Of a DNA stretch of 64,000 nucleotides, positions 39,069 through 48,557 are shown piece by piece (the stretch's first letter is position 1; each line of letters begins with the position of its first letter). The position numbers and the translations under genes are program-made. The notes beneath the pieces are model-generated. The model searched no databases, was not told where the DNA came from, and saw only the letters and a list, made by a program, of their open reading frames with translations. Source of the stretch: Aneurinibacillus uraniidurans. Lineage in GTDB: Bacteria > Bacillota > Bacilli > Aneurinibacillales > Aneurinibacillaceae. Where the stretch lies: positions 390,001 to 454,000 of the forward strand of contig NZ_CP116902.1 of NCBI RefSeq assembly GCF_028471905.1, written 5' to 3'.

Positions 39069-41795
39069 TTAAACGTTAGCTTTTTCTTCTGTTGCGATTT
39101 GACGAAGTACAGTTTGCAGGATACCGCCGTTACGGTAGTATTCTACATCGACTACGCTGTCGAGACGAACGATTGCATCGAACTCGAAAGAAGTACCGTC
39201 TGTACGTGTTGCTGTAACTTTGATTGTTTGACCTGGTTTTACATCGTTGCCAAGGCCAAAGATATCAAATGTTTCAGTACCTGTCAGGCCGAGTGATTCT
39301 GGAGTTGTACCTTCAGCGAACTGAAGAGGAAGAACACCCATACCTACGAGGTTGCTGCGGTGGATACGCTCGAAGCTTTCTGCGATAACCGCTTTAACGC
39401 CAAGGAGGAATGTACCTTTTGCTGCCCAGTCACGTGAGCTACCAGTACCGTACTCTTTACCTGCGATAACAACAAGTGGAGTACCTGCTTCTTGATATTT
39501 CATAGAAGCATCGTAGATTGGCATAACATCGCCAGTTGGCAGGTATGTTGTTACGCCGCCTTCTGTACCAGGAGCCATTTTGTTACGGATACGGATGTTT
39601 GCAAACGTACCGCGCATCATAACTTCGTGGTTACCACGACGGGAACCGTATGAGTTGAAGTCTTTGCGTTCTACGTTGTTCTCACCAAGGTATACACCTG
39701 CTGGGCTAGCCGGTGCGATGTTACCTGCTGGAGAGATGTGGTCAGTTGTAACGGAATCGCCAAGGAATGCGAGAGCTTTCGCACCCACGATTTCTTCAAT
39801 GCTGCCAGCTTCGTTGCCAAGGCCAGAGAAGAATGGTGGATGTTGGATGTAAGTAGACTTGTCATCCCACTCATACAGCTGTCCTTCTGGGAACTCGATT
39901 GCGTTCCAGCGTGGGTTCGCTGTGAATACGTTGCCGTACTCTTCTTCGAACATTTGCGCTTGAACTGCTTGTGCAACAGCTTCTTTGATTTCTGCATTTG
40001 TTGGCCAGATGTCTTTGAGGTATACTGGTTGACCATCTTTTCCTGTACCGATTGCGTCTTTGGAAAGATCGATGTCAACTGTACCTGCAAGTGCATATGC
40101 CACAACAAGCGGTGGAGAAGCCAGGTAGTTAGCTTTTACTTGTGCGTGTACACGGCCTTCGAAGTTACGGTTACCGGACAGTACAGATGCAACAGTCATA
40201 TCGTTGTCTGCAATTGCCTGGCTAACTTCTTCTGGAAGCGGACCGCTGTTACCGATACAAGTTGCACAACCGTAACCAGCGATATGGAAGCCAAGAGCTT
40301 CAAACGGCTGAATCAGACCTGCTTTTTCCAGGTATTGTTTTACAACACGGGAACCTGGAGTGAGGCTGGATTTTACGTATTCTGGTTTCACAAGGCCTTT
40401 TTCTACGGCTTTTTTCGCTACGAGACCTGCGCCCAGCATAACGCTTGGGTTAGAAGTGTTCGTACAGCTAGTGATTGCCGCGATCACAACAGCACCTGTG
40501 CCGAGTTCGGATTTCTTACCGTTTTTATGAGAAAGTGCTACTTTCTGTGCGATTTGTTCGTCGCTCAGACCGAAGCCGCCTTTTTCGATTGGAGTACGGA
40601 TTGCATCGTTGAAGGCACCTTTCATTGCAGTTAGTTCGATACGGTCTTGTGGACGTTTCGGACCTGCAAGTGTAGGAACAACTGTGCTCATGTCGAGTTC
40701 AAGTGTTTCAGAGAACACTGGATCAACAGTAGCATCTGTACGGAACAGACCTTGTTCTTGGTAGTATGCTTCAACAAGAGCTACTTGCTCTTCGCTGCGG
40801 CCTGTTGCACGCAGGAAGTTAAGAGTTTCTTCGTCAACTGGGAAGAAGCCCATTGTTGCGCCGTATTCAGGAGCCATGTTGGCAACTGTTGCACGGTCTG
40901 CCAGAGTGATGTTGCTAAGTCCTGGGCCGTAGAACTCAACGAATTTACCAACAACGCCCTTCTTACGGAGGATGTTAACAATTGTGAGTGCTAGGTCAGT
41001 TGCTGTTGCACCTTCTGCCAGTGTGCCAGTCAGTTTGAAACCAACAACTTCTGGAGTTACGAAGTAGAGAGGTTGACCGAGCATACCTGCTTCTGCTTCG
41101 ATACCGCCAACGCCCCAGCCTACTACGCCAAGACCGTTGATCATTGTTGTATGAGAGTCAGTACCTACGAGAGAATCCGGGAATACTTGTACTTCACCGT
41201 CTACTTCTTTTGTAGCTGCTACTGATGCAAGGTATTCAAGGTTAACTTGGTGAACGATACCTGTTGCTGGTGGAACAGCACGGAAGTTGTTGAATGCTGT
41301 TTGTGCCCAGCGCAGGAAGCGATAACGCTCAGCGTTGCGTTCAAATTCAAGTTTCATGTTGTTTTCGAGTGCATCCGGGTTACCGAAGTCATCAACCATT
41401 ACAGAGTGGTCGATTACAAGGTCAACCGGTACGAGCGGATTGATACGCTCTGGGTTGCCGCCCATTTCTTTCATTGCAAGACGCATAGCAGCGAGGTCAA
41501 CAACCGCTGGTACACCTGTGAAGTCTTGCAGTACGATACGAGCAGGTGTGAAAGGAACTTCCTGATTCGCATCGCGCTCTTCAGTCCATGTAGCAAGCTT
41601 TTTCACATGATCTTCTGTAACAGCTACGCCATCGAATTGGCGAACTGCTGCTTCGAGCAATACTTTAATGGAGAAAGGCAGTTTAGAAATTGGACCAAGG
41701 CCTTTTTCTTCGAGAGCCTTAAGAGAATAGTACGCGTACGATTTGTCGCCAACTTGAAGCGTAGAATGTACACCGTAAGTGTCTTGTTTAGCCAA
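39069..41795 (-). CDS. acnA: Aconitate hydratase
   Basis: A 908-residue TCA-cycle enzyme with a 4Fe-4S cluster, isomerising citrate to isocitrate. Motifs: [45 protein letters not shown], the first cluster cysteine in [12 protein letters not shown], the pair in [12 protein letters not shown], and [12 protein letters not shown] in the swivel domain. The start is TTG at 41795 with GGGAGGG 7 nt upstream; the ORF could extend to 41864, but those residues have no homology. The size matches Bacillus subtilis CitB, which also binds RNA when iron is low. Monocistronic. Confidence 0.97.
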   Translation of the reverse strand: MAKQDTYGVHSTLQVGDKSYAYYSLKALEEKGLGPISKLPFSIKVLLEAAVRQFDGVAVTEDHVKKLATWTEERDANQEVPFTPARIVLQDFTGVPAVVDLAAMRLAMKEMGGNPERINPLVPVDLVIDHSVMVDDFGNPDALENNMKLEFERNAERYRFLRWAQTAFNNFRAVPPATGIVHQVNLEYLASVAATKEVDGEVQVFPDSLVGTDSHTTMINGLGVVGWGVGGIEAEAGMLGQPLYFVTPEVVGFKLTGTLAEGATATDLALTIVNILRKKGVVGKFVEFYGPGLSNITLADRATVANMAPEYGATMGFFPVDEETLNFLRATGRSEEQVALVEAYYQEQGLFRTDATVDPVFSETLELDMSTVVPTLAGPKRPQDRIELTAMKGAFNDAIRTPIEKGGFGLSDEQIAQKVALSHKNGKKSELGTGAVVIAAITSCTNTSNPSVMLGAGLVAKKAVEKGLVKPEYVKSSLTPGSRVVKQYLEKAGLIQPFEALGFHIAGYGCATCIGNSGPLPEEVSQAIADNDMTVASVLSGNRNFEGRVHAQVKANYLASPPLVVAYALAGTVDIDLSKDAIGTGKDGQPVYLKDIWPTNAEIKEAVAQAVQAQMFEEEYGNVFTANPRWNAIEFPEGQLYEWDDKSTYIQHPPFFSGLGNEAGSIEEIVGAKALAFLGDSVTTDHISPAGNIAPASPAGVYLGENNVERKDFNSYGSRRGNHEVMMRGTFANIRIRNKMAPGTEGGVTTYLPTGDVMPIYDASMKYQEAGTPLVVIAGKEYGTGSSRDWAAKGTFLLGVKAVIAESFERIHRSNLVGMGVLPLQFAEGTTPESLGLTGTETFDIFGLGNDVKPGQTIKVTATRTDGTSFEFDAIVRLDSVVDVEYYRNGGILQTVLRQIATEEKANV

Positions 41796-42016
41796 GTAAA
41801 TTCCCTCCCGTACAAATGTATTGGTTTCATTCAGTGAAACTCTGTTTCTGTTTCCACAAAACATTATACTGCTTTTTTACCCGTACGTACACTAGTAAAA
41901 TCAATTTTTTTTGGTAAGGGTATCATTTACGGATGAATCACACATAAGGTATAATGAACAATACTGCAACAGGGTTTCGTTCTATGAAACCCTATTCAAC
42001 CAGGAAGGTGAGCGGG

Positions 42017-42766
42017 ATGGAAACAACAGATGCGAAGATGACGGTGCGTGCTGTAGATCGTGCGCTTGATATTCTTCTTTGTTTTATTGATGAACAGGAA
42101 CTGACGCTGACAGAGATTGCACAGCGGGTCAGTTTGAATAAAAGTACTGTATACCGCCTGCTCGGATCACTTGAGGGTCGGGGGTTTCTGACGCGAGACA
42201 CAGTGACGGAGAAGTATCATCTCGGGTTTCGTGTTTGGCAGATATCCGCGAATTATCCGCAGCAAGGGGACATTGGGACGGTATTGCTGCCGGAGATGAC
42301 ACGGTTACGCGATGAGATCGGGGAGACGATCAGTTTATATGTCCGTAATGAAAATGAACGGGTACGCATTCAGGCCGTGGAGAGTCAGGAGACGATCCGT
42401 CGTGTTGCACCAATCGGGGCACATATGCCACTTGCGGTTGGCGCATCGAGCAAAGTGCTGGTCGCGTATGCGCCGCCGGACGCCCAGCTGCGCGTATTGA
42501 ATGATCCTGCTTGGCCAAAGGCAGTCGATAAGGGTGTCTATATGGATCAGCTTCAGGAAATTCGCCGCAATGGTTATGCAACCAGTTCGGAGGAGCGGGA
42601 AGAGGGGGCAGCAGCTGTATCGGTCCCGCTGTTTAATGTGCGCGGTGAAATGGTGGCAGCCCTATCGGTATCCGGGCCGTCCAATCGGCTTACATCAGAG
42701 AAGATGGCACAAAATGCTCCGCTTGTCATGGAAGCGGCCCGTCGAATGGGAAACATGTTACAATAG
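42017..42766 (+). CDS. IclR family transcriptional regulator
   Basis: A 249-residue regulator. N-terminal winged helix-turn-helix at about residues 10-70 (RALDILLCFI, LTLTEIAQRVSLNKSTVYRLL, GSLEGRGFL), then the IclR effector domain (GETISLYVRNENERVRIQAVES, and EEREEGAAAVSVPLF). The effector is unknown; the family often controls catabolism of small organic acids. The ATG at 42017 follows GAAGGTG. A TATAAT box is at 41950. It is followed after 33 nt by a DMT permease that may be its target or just co-transcribed. Confidence 0.93.
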   Translation: METTDAKMTVRAVDRALDILLCFIDEQELTLTEIAQRVSLNKSTVYRLLGSLEGRGFLTRDTVTEKYHLGFRVWQISANYPQQGDIGTVLLPEMTRLRDEIGETISLYVRNENERVRIQAVESQETIRRVAPIGAHMPLAVGASSKVLVAYAPPDAQLRVLNDPAWPKAVDKGVYMDQLQEIRRNGYATSSEEREEGAAAVSVPLFNVRGEMVAALSVSGPSNRLTSEKMAQNAPLVMEAARRMGNMLQ

Positions 42767-42799
42767 AAAAAAAGCAGAAAGAGAGATGGAGATGGCATC

Positions 42800-43630
42800 A
42801 TGTGGCTTGCAGCAGCGATGATCACCGCACTGTGCTTTGGAGCGAATAACACGATTTTTAAGTGGAGTACATCGCGGCGGTTATCGAAAGTAAACATCCA
42901 GTTTTTCTTCTATTTTGTCGCATTTTTACTGACATTGGCGTACGGTTTGCAAGAAGGGGAGTTTCATACGAACTGGCTTTCCATTATATTTGGAACGCTG
43001 GTGGGCATTCTGAATGCCAACGGAAATATTCAAATGGCACGTGCTTTTGAGAAGGGACCGGCCAGCCTGACATCGCCAATTATTGCAGCCAATGCGATTT
43101 TGCCGGTTCTGGCAGCAGGACTGATCTTTAATGAACAGATCCCTTTTCTGCACTGGCTCGGGGTTTTTTGTATGATGGGTTCTGTGATCGTCATTCAGTA
43201 CACGCCGGGAAGCAAAGGCGGTACACAGTACGGTCCATGGATTGCCCGTGTGTTGCTGGCATTCGTATCGTTTGGTGTACTCGGAATCATAATGAAAGGT
43301 TCCTCCTCACTGCATATTCATTCGCTGGACATGCTTGTGTCGATGTACGGAGGTGGAAGTGTATTTTTGCTTTTCTGGCTTGGGCGTGAACGAATTCAGC
43401 GCAAAGAGGTGCAAATCGGAGCAGTTGTTGGGATTCTAAGTGTAATCGGTTATAGCTGTTATTTTTATGCCTTGCAAACCGGAACAGCAAGCATTGTGTT
43501 CCCTGTAGTAAGTTTAAACTGCCTGATCGTCATTTTAACAGGCTGTTATTTGTTTAAAGAACGACTTAAGTTGTATCAAGTATGTGGCATATGTACTGCT
43601 TTGTTAGGTCTTGTTTTAACGAAAATATAG
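42800..43630 (+). CDS. DMT superfamily (EamA-like) permease
   Basis: A 276-residue membrane protein with about ten predicted transmembrane helices in two homologous halves (first half ending near residue 135 with GVFCMMGSVIVIQYTP, second ending with GICTALLGLVLTKI). The repeat signature GPASLTSPI / GTASIVFPV is typical of EamA-like drug/metabolite transporters. The substrate is not predictable. GGAGATGG lies upstream. It is probably co-transcribed with the IclR gene and is followed by a terminator. Confidence 0.9.
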   Translation: MWLAAAMITALCFGANNTIFKWSTSRRLSKVNIQFFFYFVAFLLTLAYGLQEGEFHTNWLSIIFGTLVGILNANGNIQMARAFEKGPASLTSPIIAANAILPVLAAGLIFNEQIPFLHWLGVFCMMGSVIVIQYTPGSKGGTQYGPWIARVLLAFVSFGVLGIIMKGSSSLHIHSLDMLVSMYGGGSVFLLFWLGRERIQRKEVQIGAVVGILSVIGYSCYFYALQTGTASIVFPVVSLNCLIVILTGCYLFKERLKLYQVCGICTALLGLVLTKI

Positions 43631-43631
43631 G

Positions 43632-43673
43632 AAAAAAGGGTTGCTCTTTATAAAAAAAGGGCGACTCTTTTTT
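43632..43673 (+). terminator. Terminator after the permease gene
   Basis: Stem aagggttgctcttt with aaagggcgactctt (three wobbles), then ttttt. Confidence 0.8.
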
Positions 43674-43748
43674 TACAAGGGATATCAATTTTGTGTTACA
43701 ATTTGGGAGAAGAAGGGTAGAGGAAGAAATGAAAAGGTGGTTTGGGAC

Positions 43749-44831
43749 GTGAAAAAACTGCACATCAGCTCGGTTAAGCCGGGGGATAAGCTTGCAAAAA
43801 CGATTTATTCTGAAACCGGACATGTACTGCTTGGTGCTGGTCTGGAATTAACTGACCGTTATATTAACCGCCTTGAGCAAATGGGAATTGATACGGTATA
43901 CATAGAAGATAAACATACAACCGATATCATTCCAGAAGATATTATTAGTGATACGACACGTCGTCAGGCTATTCAGACCGTTCATAAAACGATGACTAAT
44001 CTGCTTGATCAACCGCAGGTGAAAGGTCGGATGAGTGTGCCGGATATGGGGCAAACCTTTCGGGACGTATTCGGGAGCATTATGGGGGATTTAAGTGGCC
44101 GCAAGGATGTTCTCGTCAATTTGGCGAACCTTCATGCGTTGGACGGTTATTTATTCCATCATTCTGTTAACGTAGCGGTTCTTGCTGGGATTATTGGTCT
44201 GGCCAAGGGATATAACCAGAATCAGATGCTGGATCTTGGGGTAGGGGCCCTCCTGTTCGATATTGGAATGACACAGCTTCCAAAAGAGTTGTGGAACAAG
44301 CGAGGGGCACTAACGGATGAAGAGCGTTCTAGAATTGAAAATCACACAGAAGATGGATTTAATATTTTACGCTATCAGTACGATGTATCCCTGCTGTCCG
44401 CCCACTGTGCACTGCAGCACCATGAACGCTATAACGGATCAGGGTATCCGCGCCAGCTTCGAGAACAACAAATTCATGAATACGCACAAATTGTTGGGCT
44501 TGCCGATGTGTATGACGCACTCACATCACACCGTTCCTATCGCCAGCACTACACACCGAATGAGGCGACTGAATATTTGTTTGCCGCAGGAAATTCGTTG
44601 TTTGATATCGAGCTGGTGAAGTTATTTGTTAAGCATATTGCCGTTTATCCAATTGCATCGGTTGTTGTATTGAATACAGGGCAGGTTGGGGTTGTCGCTA
44701 GAGTAGACCCACGTTCTGTTCATCGCCCTATTATTCGGATTACGAAGGAGCGGGATGGCAGCGAAGTGGCATCGCCATACGAGATTGATCTGCGCAATGA
44801 GACAAATCTTGTCATCACCCGTACATTATAA
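43749..44831 (+). CDS. HD-GYP domain protein with altered HD motif
   Basis: A 360-residue protein; the N-terminal ~110 residues (VKPGDKLAKTIYSETGHVLL) are typical of Gram-positive HD-GYP proteins. The HD-GYP domain follows: LFHHSVNVAVLAG, then ALLFDIGMTQLP where the canonical HD is FD and the Lys after IG is Met, ENHTEDGFNIL, QHHERYNGSGYP, and DVYDALTSHRSYR. The GYP triad is kept. Loss of the HD histidine may reduce or change cyclic di-GMP phosphodiesterase activity. The start is GTG at 43749, with AAAGGTGG 8 nt upstream. Two PilZ proteins in the window support c-di-GMP signalling in this organism. Confidence 0.9.
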   Translation: MKKLHISSVKPGDKLAKTIYSETGHVLLGAGLELTDRYINRLEQMGIDTVYIEDKHTTDIIPEDIISDTTRRQAIQTVHKTMTNLLDQPQVKGRMSVPDMGQTFRDVFGSIMGDLSGRKDVLVNLANLHALDGYLFHHSVNVAVLAGIIGLAKGYNQNQMLDLGVGALLFDIGMTQLPKELWNKRGALTDEERSRIENHTEDGFNILRYQYDVSLLSAHCALQHHERYNGSGYPRQLREQQIHEYAQIVGLADVYDALTSHRSYRQHYTPNEATEYLFAAGNSLFDIELVKLFVKHIAVYPIASVVVLNTGQVGVVARVDPRSVHRPIIRITKERDGSEVASPYEIDLRNETNLVITRTL

Positions 44832-44889
44832 TTTGGTGGTTGACTGTTTTTTGATAATGATTAATAATGAGAAAAATAAAAAGAAAAGC

Positions 44890-44996
44890 TTCTTATCAAG
44901 AGAAGGCTGAGGGACTGGCCCAATGACGCCCGGCAACCGGTATGGATATACACGGTGCCAAATCCAGCAGGAATGTAATTCCTGGGAGATAAGGAA
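44890..44996 (+). promoter_or_regulatory. SAM-I (S-box) riboswitch of metH
   Basis: Canonical S-box core: ttcttatc (44890-44897) pairs with gataaggaa (44988-44996) as P1, with the conserved aagagaaggctgagggactggc region, then gcccggcaacc and the ggtgccaa/tccagca elements. aaggaa of the 3' P1 strand can alternatively pair with ttcctt at 45031-45036 in the terminator, giving the antiterminator. High SAM should stop transcription of metH. Confidence 0.97.
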
Positions 44997-45022
44997 TGCG
45001 ATTGCCTTGTATGTATAGAGAC

Positions 45023-45055
45023 AAAAAGCCTTCCTTTGCCGAGGAGGCTTTTTTT
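45023..45055 (+). terminator. Riboswitch-controlled terminator upstream of metH
   Basis: Stem aaaaagccttc with ggaggcttttt (one wobble), continuing into a T run. It is the expression platform of the S-box. Confidence 0.93.
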
Positions 45056-45081
45056 ATTTGCCAAAAAAGGGGATGAGACAG

Positions 45082-48000
45082 ATGAAAGAAACAACCACGC
45101 CAGGTAAGCTGGCATTAGAAGCAAGACTCGCTGAGAAAATTCTAGTTATTGATGGAGCGATGGGAACGATGCTCCAGCAGGCAAATCTCGGCCCGGATGA
45201 TTTCGGAGGCGAGGCGTATGATGGATGTAATGAACTGCTGAACGTAACGCGACCGGATGTAATCCGTTCCATCCATGAGAAGTATCTCGAAGCGGGTGCT
45301 GATATTATTGAGACGAATACGTTCGGTGGTGCATCTGTTGTACTAGCTGAATATGATGTACAGGACCGCGCTCGCGAGATTAACCTGGCAGCTGCTCGCC
45401 TGGCAAAAGAAGCAGTCGATGCATATTCAACACCAGATTGGCCGCGTTATGTAGCCGGGGCGATCGGACCTACGACGAAAACATTGTCTGTAACAGGTGG
45501 TATTACATTTGAAGAGCTGATTGATTCATATTATGAACAAGTGCTGGCCCTTATAGAAGGAGGGGTCGATGTCCTGCTGCTGGAGACTGCACAGGATACG
45601 TTAAATGTGAAAGCAGGCGGGATTGCCATCCAGAAAGCGTTTGATACGCTTGGTTGTCGTCTTCCGGTGATGATTTCTGGAACGATTGAACCGATGGGGA
45701 CAACACTTGCAGGTCAGAATATTGAAGCATTTTATATTTCACTTACACATTTGAAGCCGATCTCGGTCGGCTTGAACTGTGCCACAGGTCCGGAATTCAT
45801 GCGCGATCATATTCGTACGTTGTCTGGCATGGCCGACTGTGCAGTGAGTTGCTATCCGAATGCAGGGTTACCAGATGAGGATGGAAACTATCATGAATCA
45901 CCACAGACATTAGCTGCGAAGTTAGCTGGATTCGCGGAGCAAGGCTGGATTAATGTGACGGGCGGTTGCTGTGGTACGACACCAGATCACATTCGGGCGA
46001 TTGCCGATGTGATGAAGCAATATGAACCGCGCAAGCCAGGTGGGCTTACGACGCATGTTGTTTCTGGCATTGAGCCGGTCTATCTGGAACCGGATAGTCG
46101 ACCGTTGTTTGTTGGAGAGCGGACAAATGTGATCGGGTCCAAAAAGTTTCGGGATCTCATCAAAGAAGGAAAGTATGAGGAAGCATCGGAAATCGCCCGT
46201 GCGCAAGTAAAGCGGGGCGCTCATGTGATTGACATTTGCCTGGCAGACCCGGATCGTGATGAAGCAAGCGATATGGAAGCGTTTCTCCAGTTTGTTGTTC
46301 GCAAAGTTAAAGTGCCGCTGATGATCGATTCCACAGACCCGAATGTGATTGCGCTCGCACTGAAGTATTCACAGGGCAAGGCGATTATCAATTCTATTAA
46401 TCTTGAAGACGGAGAAGAGCGGTTCGATGAGGTGGCGCCATTACTGACGAAGTTCGGTGGTGCGGTTGTAGTCGGAACGATTGATGAACAAGGAATGGCG
46501 GTCACACGGGAGCGCAAGTTGGAAGTAGCTGCACGGTCATATGATCTGCTTGTAAATAAATACGGATTGAATCCACGAGATTTAATTTTTGATCCGCTCG
46601 TATTCCCGGTTGGTACGGGGGATGAGGCGTATATCGGGTCAGCGAAAGAGACGGTAGAAGGCATCCGGCTCATTAAAGAGAAGTTCCCGGAATGTCAGAC
46701 GATTCTTGGTGTGAGTAACGTGTCTTTTGGTTTGCCACCGGCGGGTCGGGAAGTACTGAATGCGGTGTACTTGTATCATTGCACAAAAGCAGGGCTTGAT
46801 TATGCCATTGTTAATACCGAGAAGTTACAGCGCTTCGCCTCGATTTCAGACGAAGAGCGCACAATGGCCGAAGAATTGCTGTTTGACACAACTGATGAGA
46901 CGCTCGCTTCATTTACAGCTTTCTATCGTGAGAAGAAGGTAGAGGCGAATGTTGAAGTATCCAACTTAACGTTAGAAGAACGTCTGGCTCGTTATGTGGT
47001 GGAAGGAACAAAAGAAGGGTTAGTTCCAGATTTAGAAGAAGCACGCAGCAAGTATAAACCGCTTGATATTATTAACGGACCATTGATGACGGGTATGGAT
47101 GAAGTAGGGCGTCTATTCAACGATAATCAGTTGATCGTAGCAGAAGTACTTCAGAGTGCAGAAGTTATGAAGGCGGCGGTGGCCCATCTCGAACCATATA
47201 TGGAGAAAAGTGAATCCGCTGCAAAAGGTACGGTTATGCTAGCAACCGTAAAAGGCGATGTGCATGATATCGGTAAAAACCTTGTTGAGATCATCCTGGG
47301 CAACAATGGCTATGACATCATTAACTTAGGTATTAAAGTTACGCCGGAACAGATTATCCAGGCGTGCCGTGAAACGAAGCCGGATATGATCGGGCTGTCC
47401 GGTCTGCTTGTCAAATCAGCGCAGCAGATGGTGACAACCGCTCAGGATTTAAAAGCAGCAGGGATTGATGCTCCAATTCTTGTCGGAGGTGCGGCGTTAA
47501 CCCGTAAGTTCACAGATACTCGGATTGCACCGCAATATGATGGGCTTGTGCTGTATGCGAAAGACGCGATGTATGGTTTGGATCTTGCTAACAAGTTAGC
47601 AAATCCACAGGAACGCGCTGCTCTCGAAGCGAAGCGTGAGGAAGCACTGGCTGCTGCGGATGCGTCGGAAAATACAGCAGTAGAAGTGAAGGCAACCGAG
47701 GTTGCGCCGACTCGGTCGAATGTAAGCACATCGACACCAGTCTATGCAGCACCCGATACAGAACGTCATGTTCTGCGCGACTATCCACTTACACACCTGC
47801 AGCCGTATATTAACTGGCGGATGCTGCTTGGTAAGCATCTTGGGGTGCGAGGCAATGTGGATAAGCTGCTTGCAGAAGGCGATCCGAAAGCAACAGAATT
47901 AAAAGAAGTGATTGATGAATTGTTAGAAGAAGCCAAGCGCACGGGACTGCTGAAAGCACAGGCGATGTATCGTTTCTTCCCGGCTCAGGGGGATGGCAAT

Positions 48001-48537
48001 AAAGTGTATGTCTATGATCCAGCTAACCACAGCCGCATCATTCAAACATTTGAATTCCCACGCCAGACGAAAGATCCATACCTCTGCCTGGCTGATTTCT
48101 TGAAGCCAGTTGAGAGCGGTGAGATGGATTACGTGGCATTCCTTGTCGTAACAGCGGGCGAAGGTGTACGTGAGAAAGCAGAAGAGTGGAAAGAAAAAGG
48201 CGATTATTTGCGTTCCCATGCCTTACAGGCGCTGGCATTAGAGCTGGCGGAGGCATTTGCTGAGCGTGTGCATCATATTATTCGAGATACATGGGGCTTC
48301 CCGGACCCGGCTGAGATGACCATGTTGGAGCGTTTTGGGGCACGTTATCAGGGCATTCGCGTCTCATTCGGTTACCCGGCCTGCCCGGATTTAGAAGATC
48401 AGAAGCAGTTGTTTACGCTCATGCAGCCGGAAGACATTGGGGTTATTTTGACAGAAGGATGCATGATGGAGCCTGAAGCATCTGTATCAGCGATGGTGTT
48501 CTCTCATCCAGAAGCATGCTACTTCAATGCGGAGTAG
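45082..48537 (+). CDS. metH: Cobalamin-dependent methionine synthase
   Basis: A 1151-residue multidomain enzyme. Homocysteine-binding barrel with zinc ligands in VGLNCATGP (~residue 233) and GGCCGTTP (~293); pterin-binding domain around residues 345-610 (GERTNVIGSKKF, ADPDRDEASDM, LIFDPLVFPVGTG); cobalamin cap and binding domain with DVHDIG (~725) and GLSGLLVKSAQQM; C-terminal SAM-dependent activation domain (FPAQGDGNKVYV, SFGYPACPDLEDQKQLF, MMEPEASVSAM). The start at 45082 has AAGGGG upstream. It transfers methyl from methyl-THF to homocysteine and requires vitamin B12. It is under the S-box and 20 nt before the MetF-like gene. Confidence 0.97.
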   Translation: MKETTTPGKLALEARLAEKILVIDGAMGTMLQQANLGPDDFGGEAYDGCNELLNVTRPDVIRSIHEKYLEAGADIIETNTFGGASVVLAEYDVQDRAREINLAAARLAKEAVDAYSTPDWPRYVAGAIGPTTKTLSVTGGITFEELIDSYYEQVLALIEGGVDVLLLETAQDTLNVKAGGIAIQKAFDTLGCRLPVMISGTIEPMGTTLAGQNIEAFYISLTHLKPISVGLNCATGPEFMRDHIRTLSGMADCAVSCYPNAGLPDEDGNYHESPQTLAAKLAGFAEQGWINVTGGCCGTTPDHIRAIADVMKQYEPRKPGGLTTHVVSGIEPVYLEPDSRPLFVGERTNVIGSKKFRDLIKEGKYEEASEIARAQVKRGAHVIDICLADPDRDEASDMEAFLQFVVRKVKVPLMIDSTDPNVIALALKYSQGKAIINSINLEDGEERFDEVAPLLTKFGGAVVVGTIDEQGMAVTRERKLEVAARSYDLLVNKYGLNPRDLIFDPLVFPVGTGDEAYIGSAKETVEGIRLIKEKFPECQTILGVSNVSFGLPPAGREVLNAVYLYHCTKAGLDYAIVNTEKLQRFASISDEERTMAEELLFDTTDETLASFTAFYREKKVEANVEVSNLTLEERLARYVVEGTKEGLVPDLEEARSKYKPLDIINGPLMTGMDEVGRLFNDNQLIVAEVLQSAEVMKAAVAHLEPYMEKSESAAKGTVMLATVKGDVHDIGKNLVEIILGNNGYDIINLGIKVTPEQIIQACRETKPDMIGLSGLLVKSAQQMVTTAQDLKAAGIDAPILVGGAALTRKFTDTRIAPQYDGLVLYAKDAMYGLDLANKLANPQERAALEAKREEALAAADASENTAVEVKATEVAPTRSNVSTSTPVYAAPDTERHVLRDYPLTHLQPYINWRMLLGKHLGVRGNVDKLLAEGDPKATELKEVIDELLEEAKRTGLLKAQAMYRFFPAQGDGNKVYVYDPANHSRIIQTFEFPRQTKDPYLCLADFLKPVESGEMDYVAFLVVTAGEGVREKAEEWKEKGDYLRSHALQALALELAEAFAERVHHIIRDTWGFPDPAEMTMLERFGARYQGIRVSFGYPACPDLEDQKQLFTLMQPEDIGVILTEGCMMEPEASVSAMVFSHPEACYFNAE

Positions 48538-48557
48538 TAGGGGAAGGGGATAACGTG

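Noticed and set aside
39738-40634. 298-codon plus-strand ORF opposite aconitase
   Set aside because: Cys/Phe-rich antisense reading of acnA codons without a ribosome binding site; acnA itself is unambiguous.
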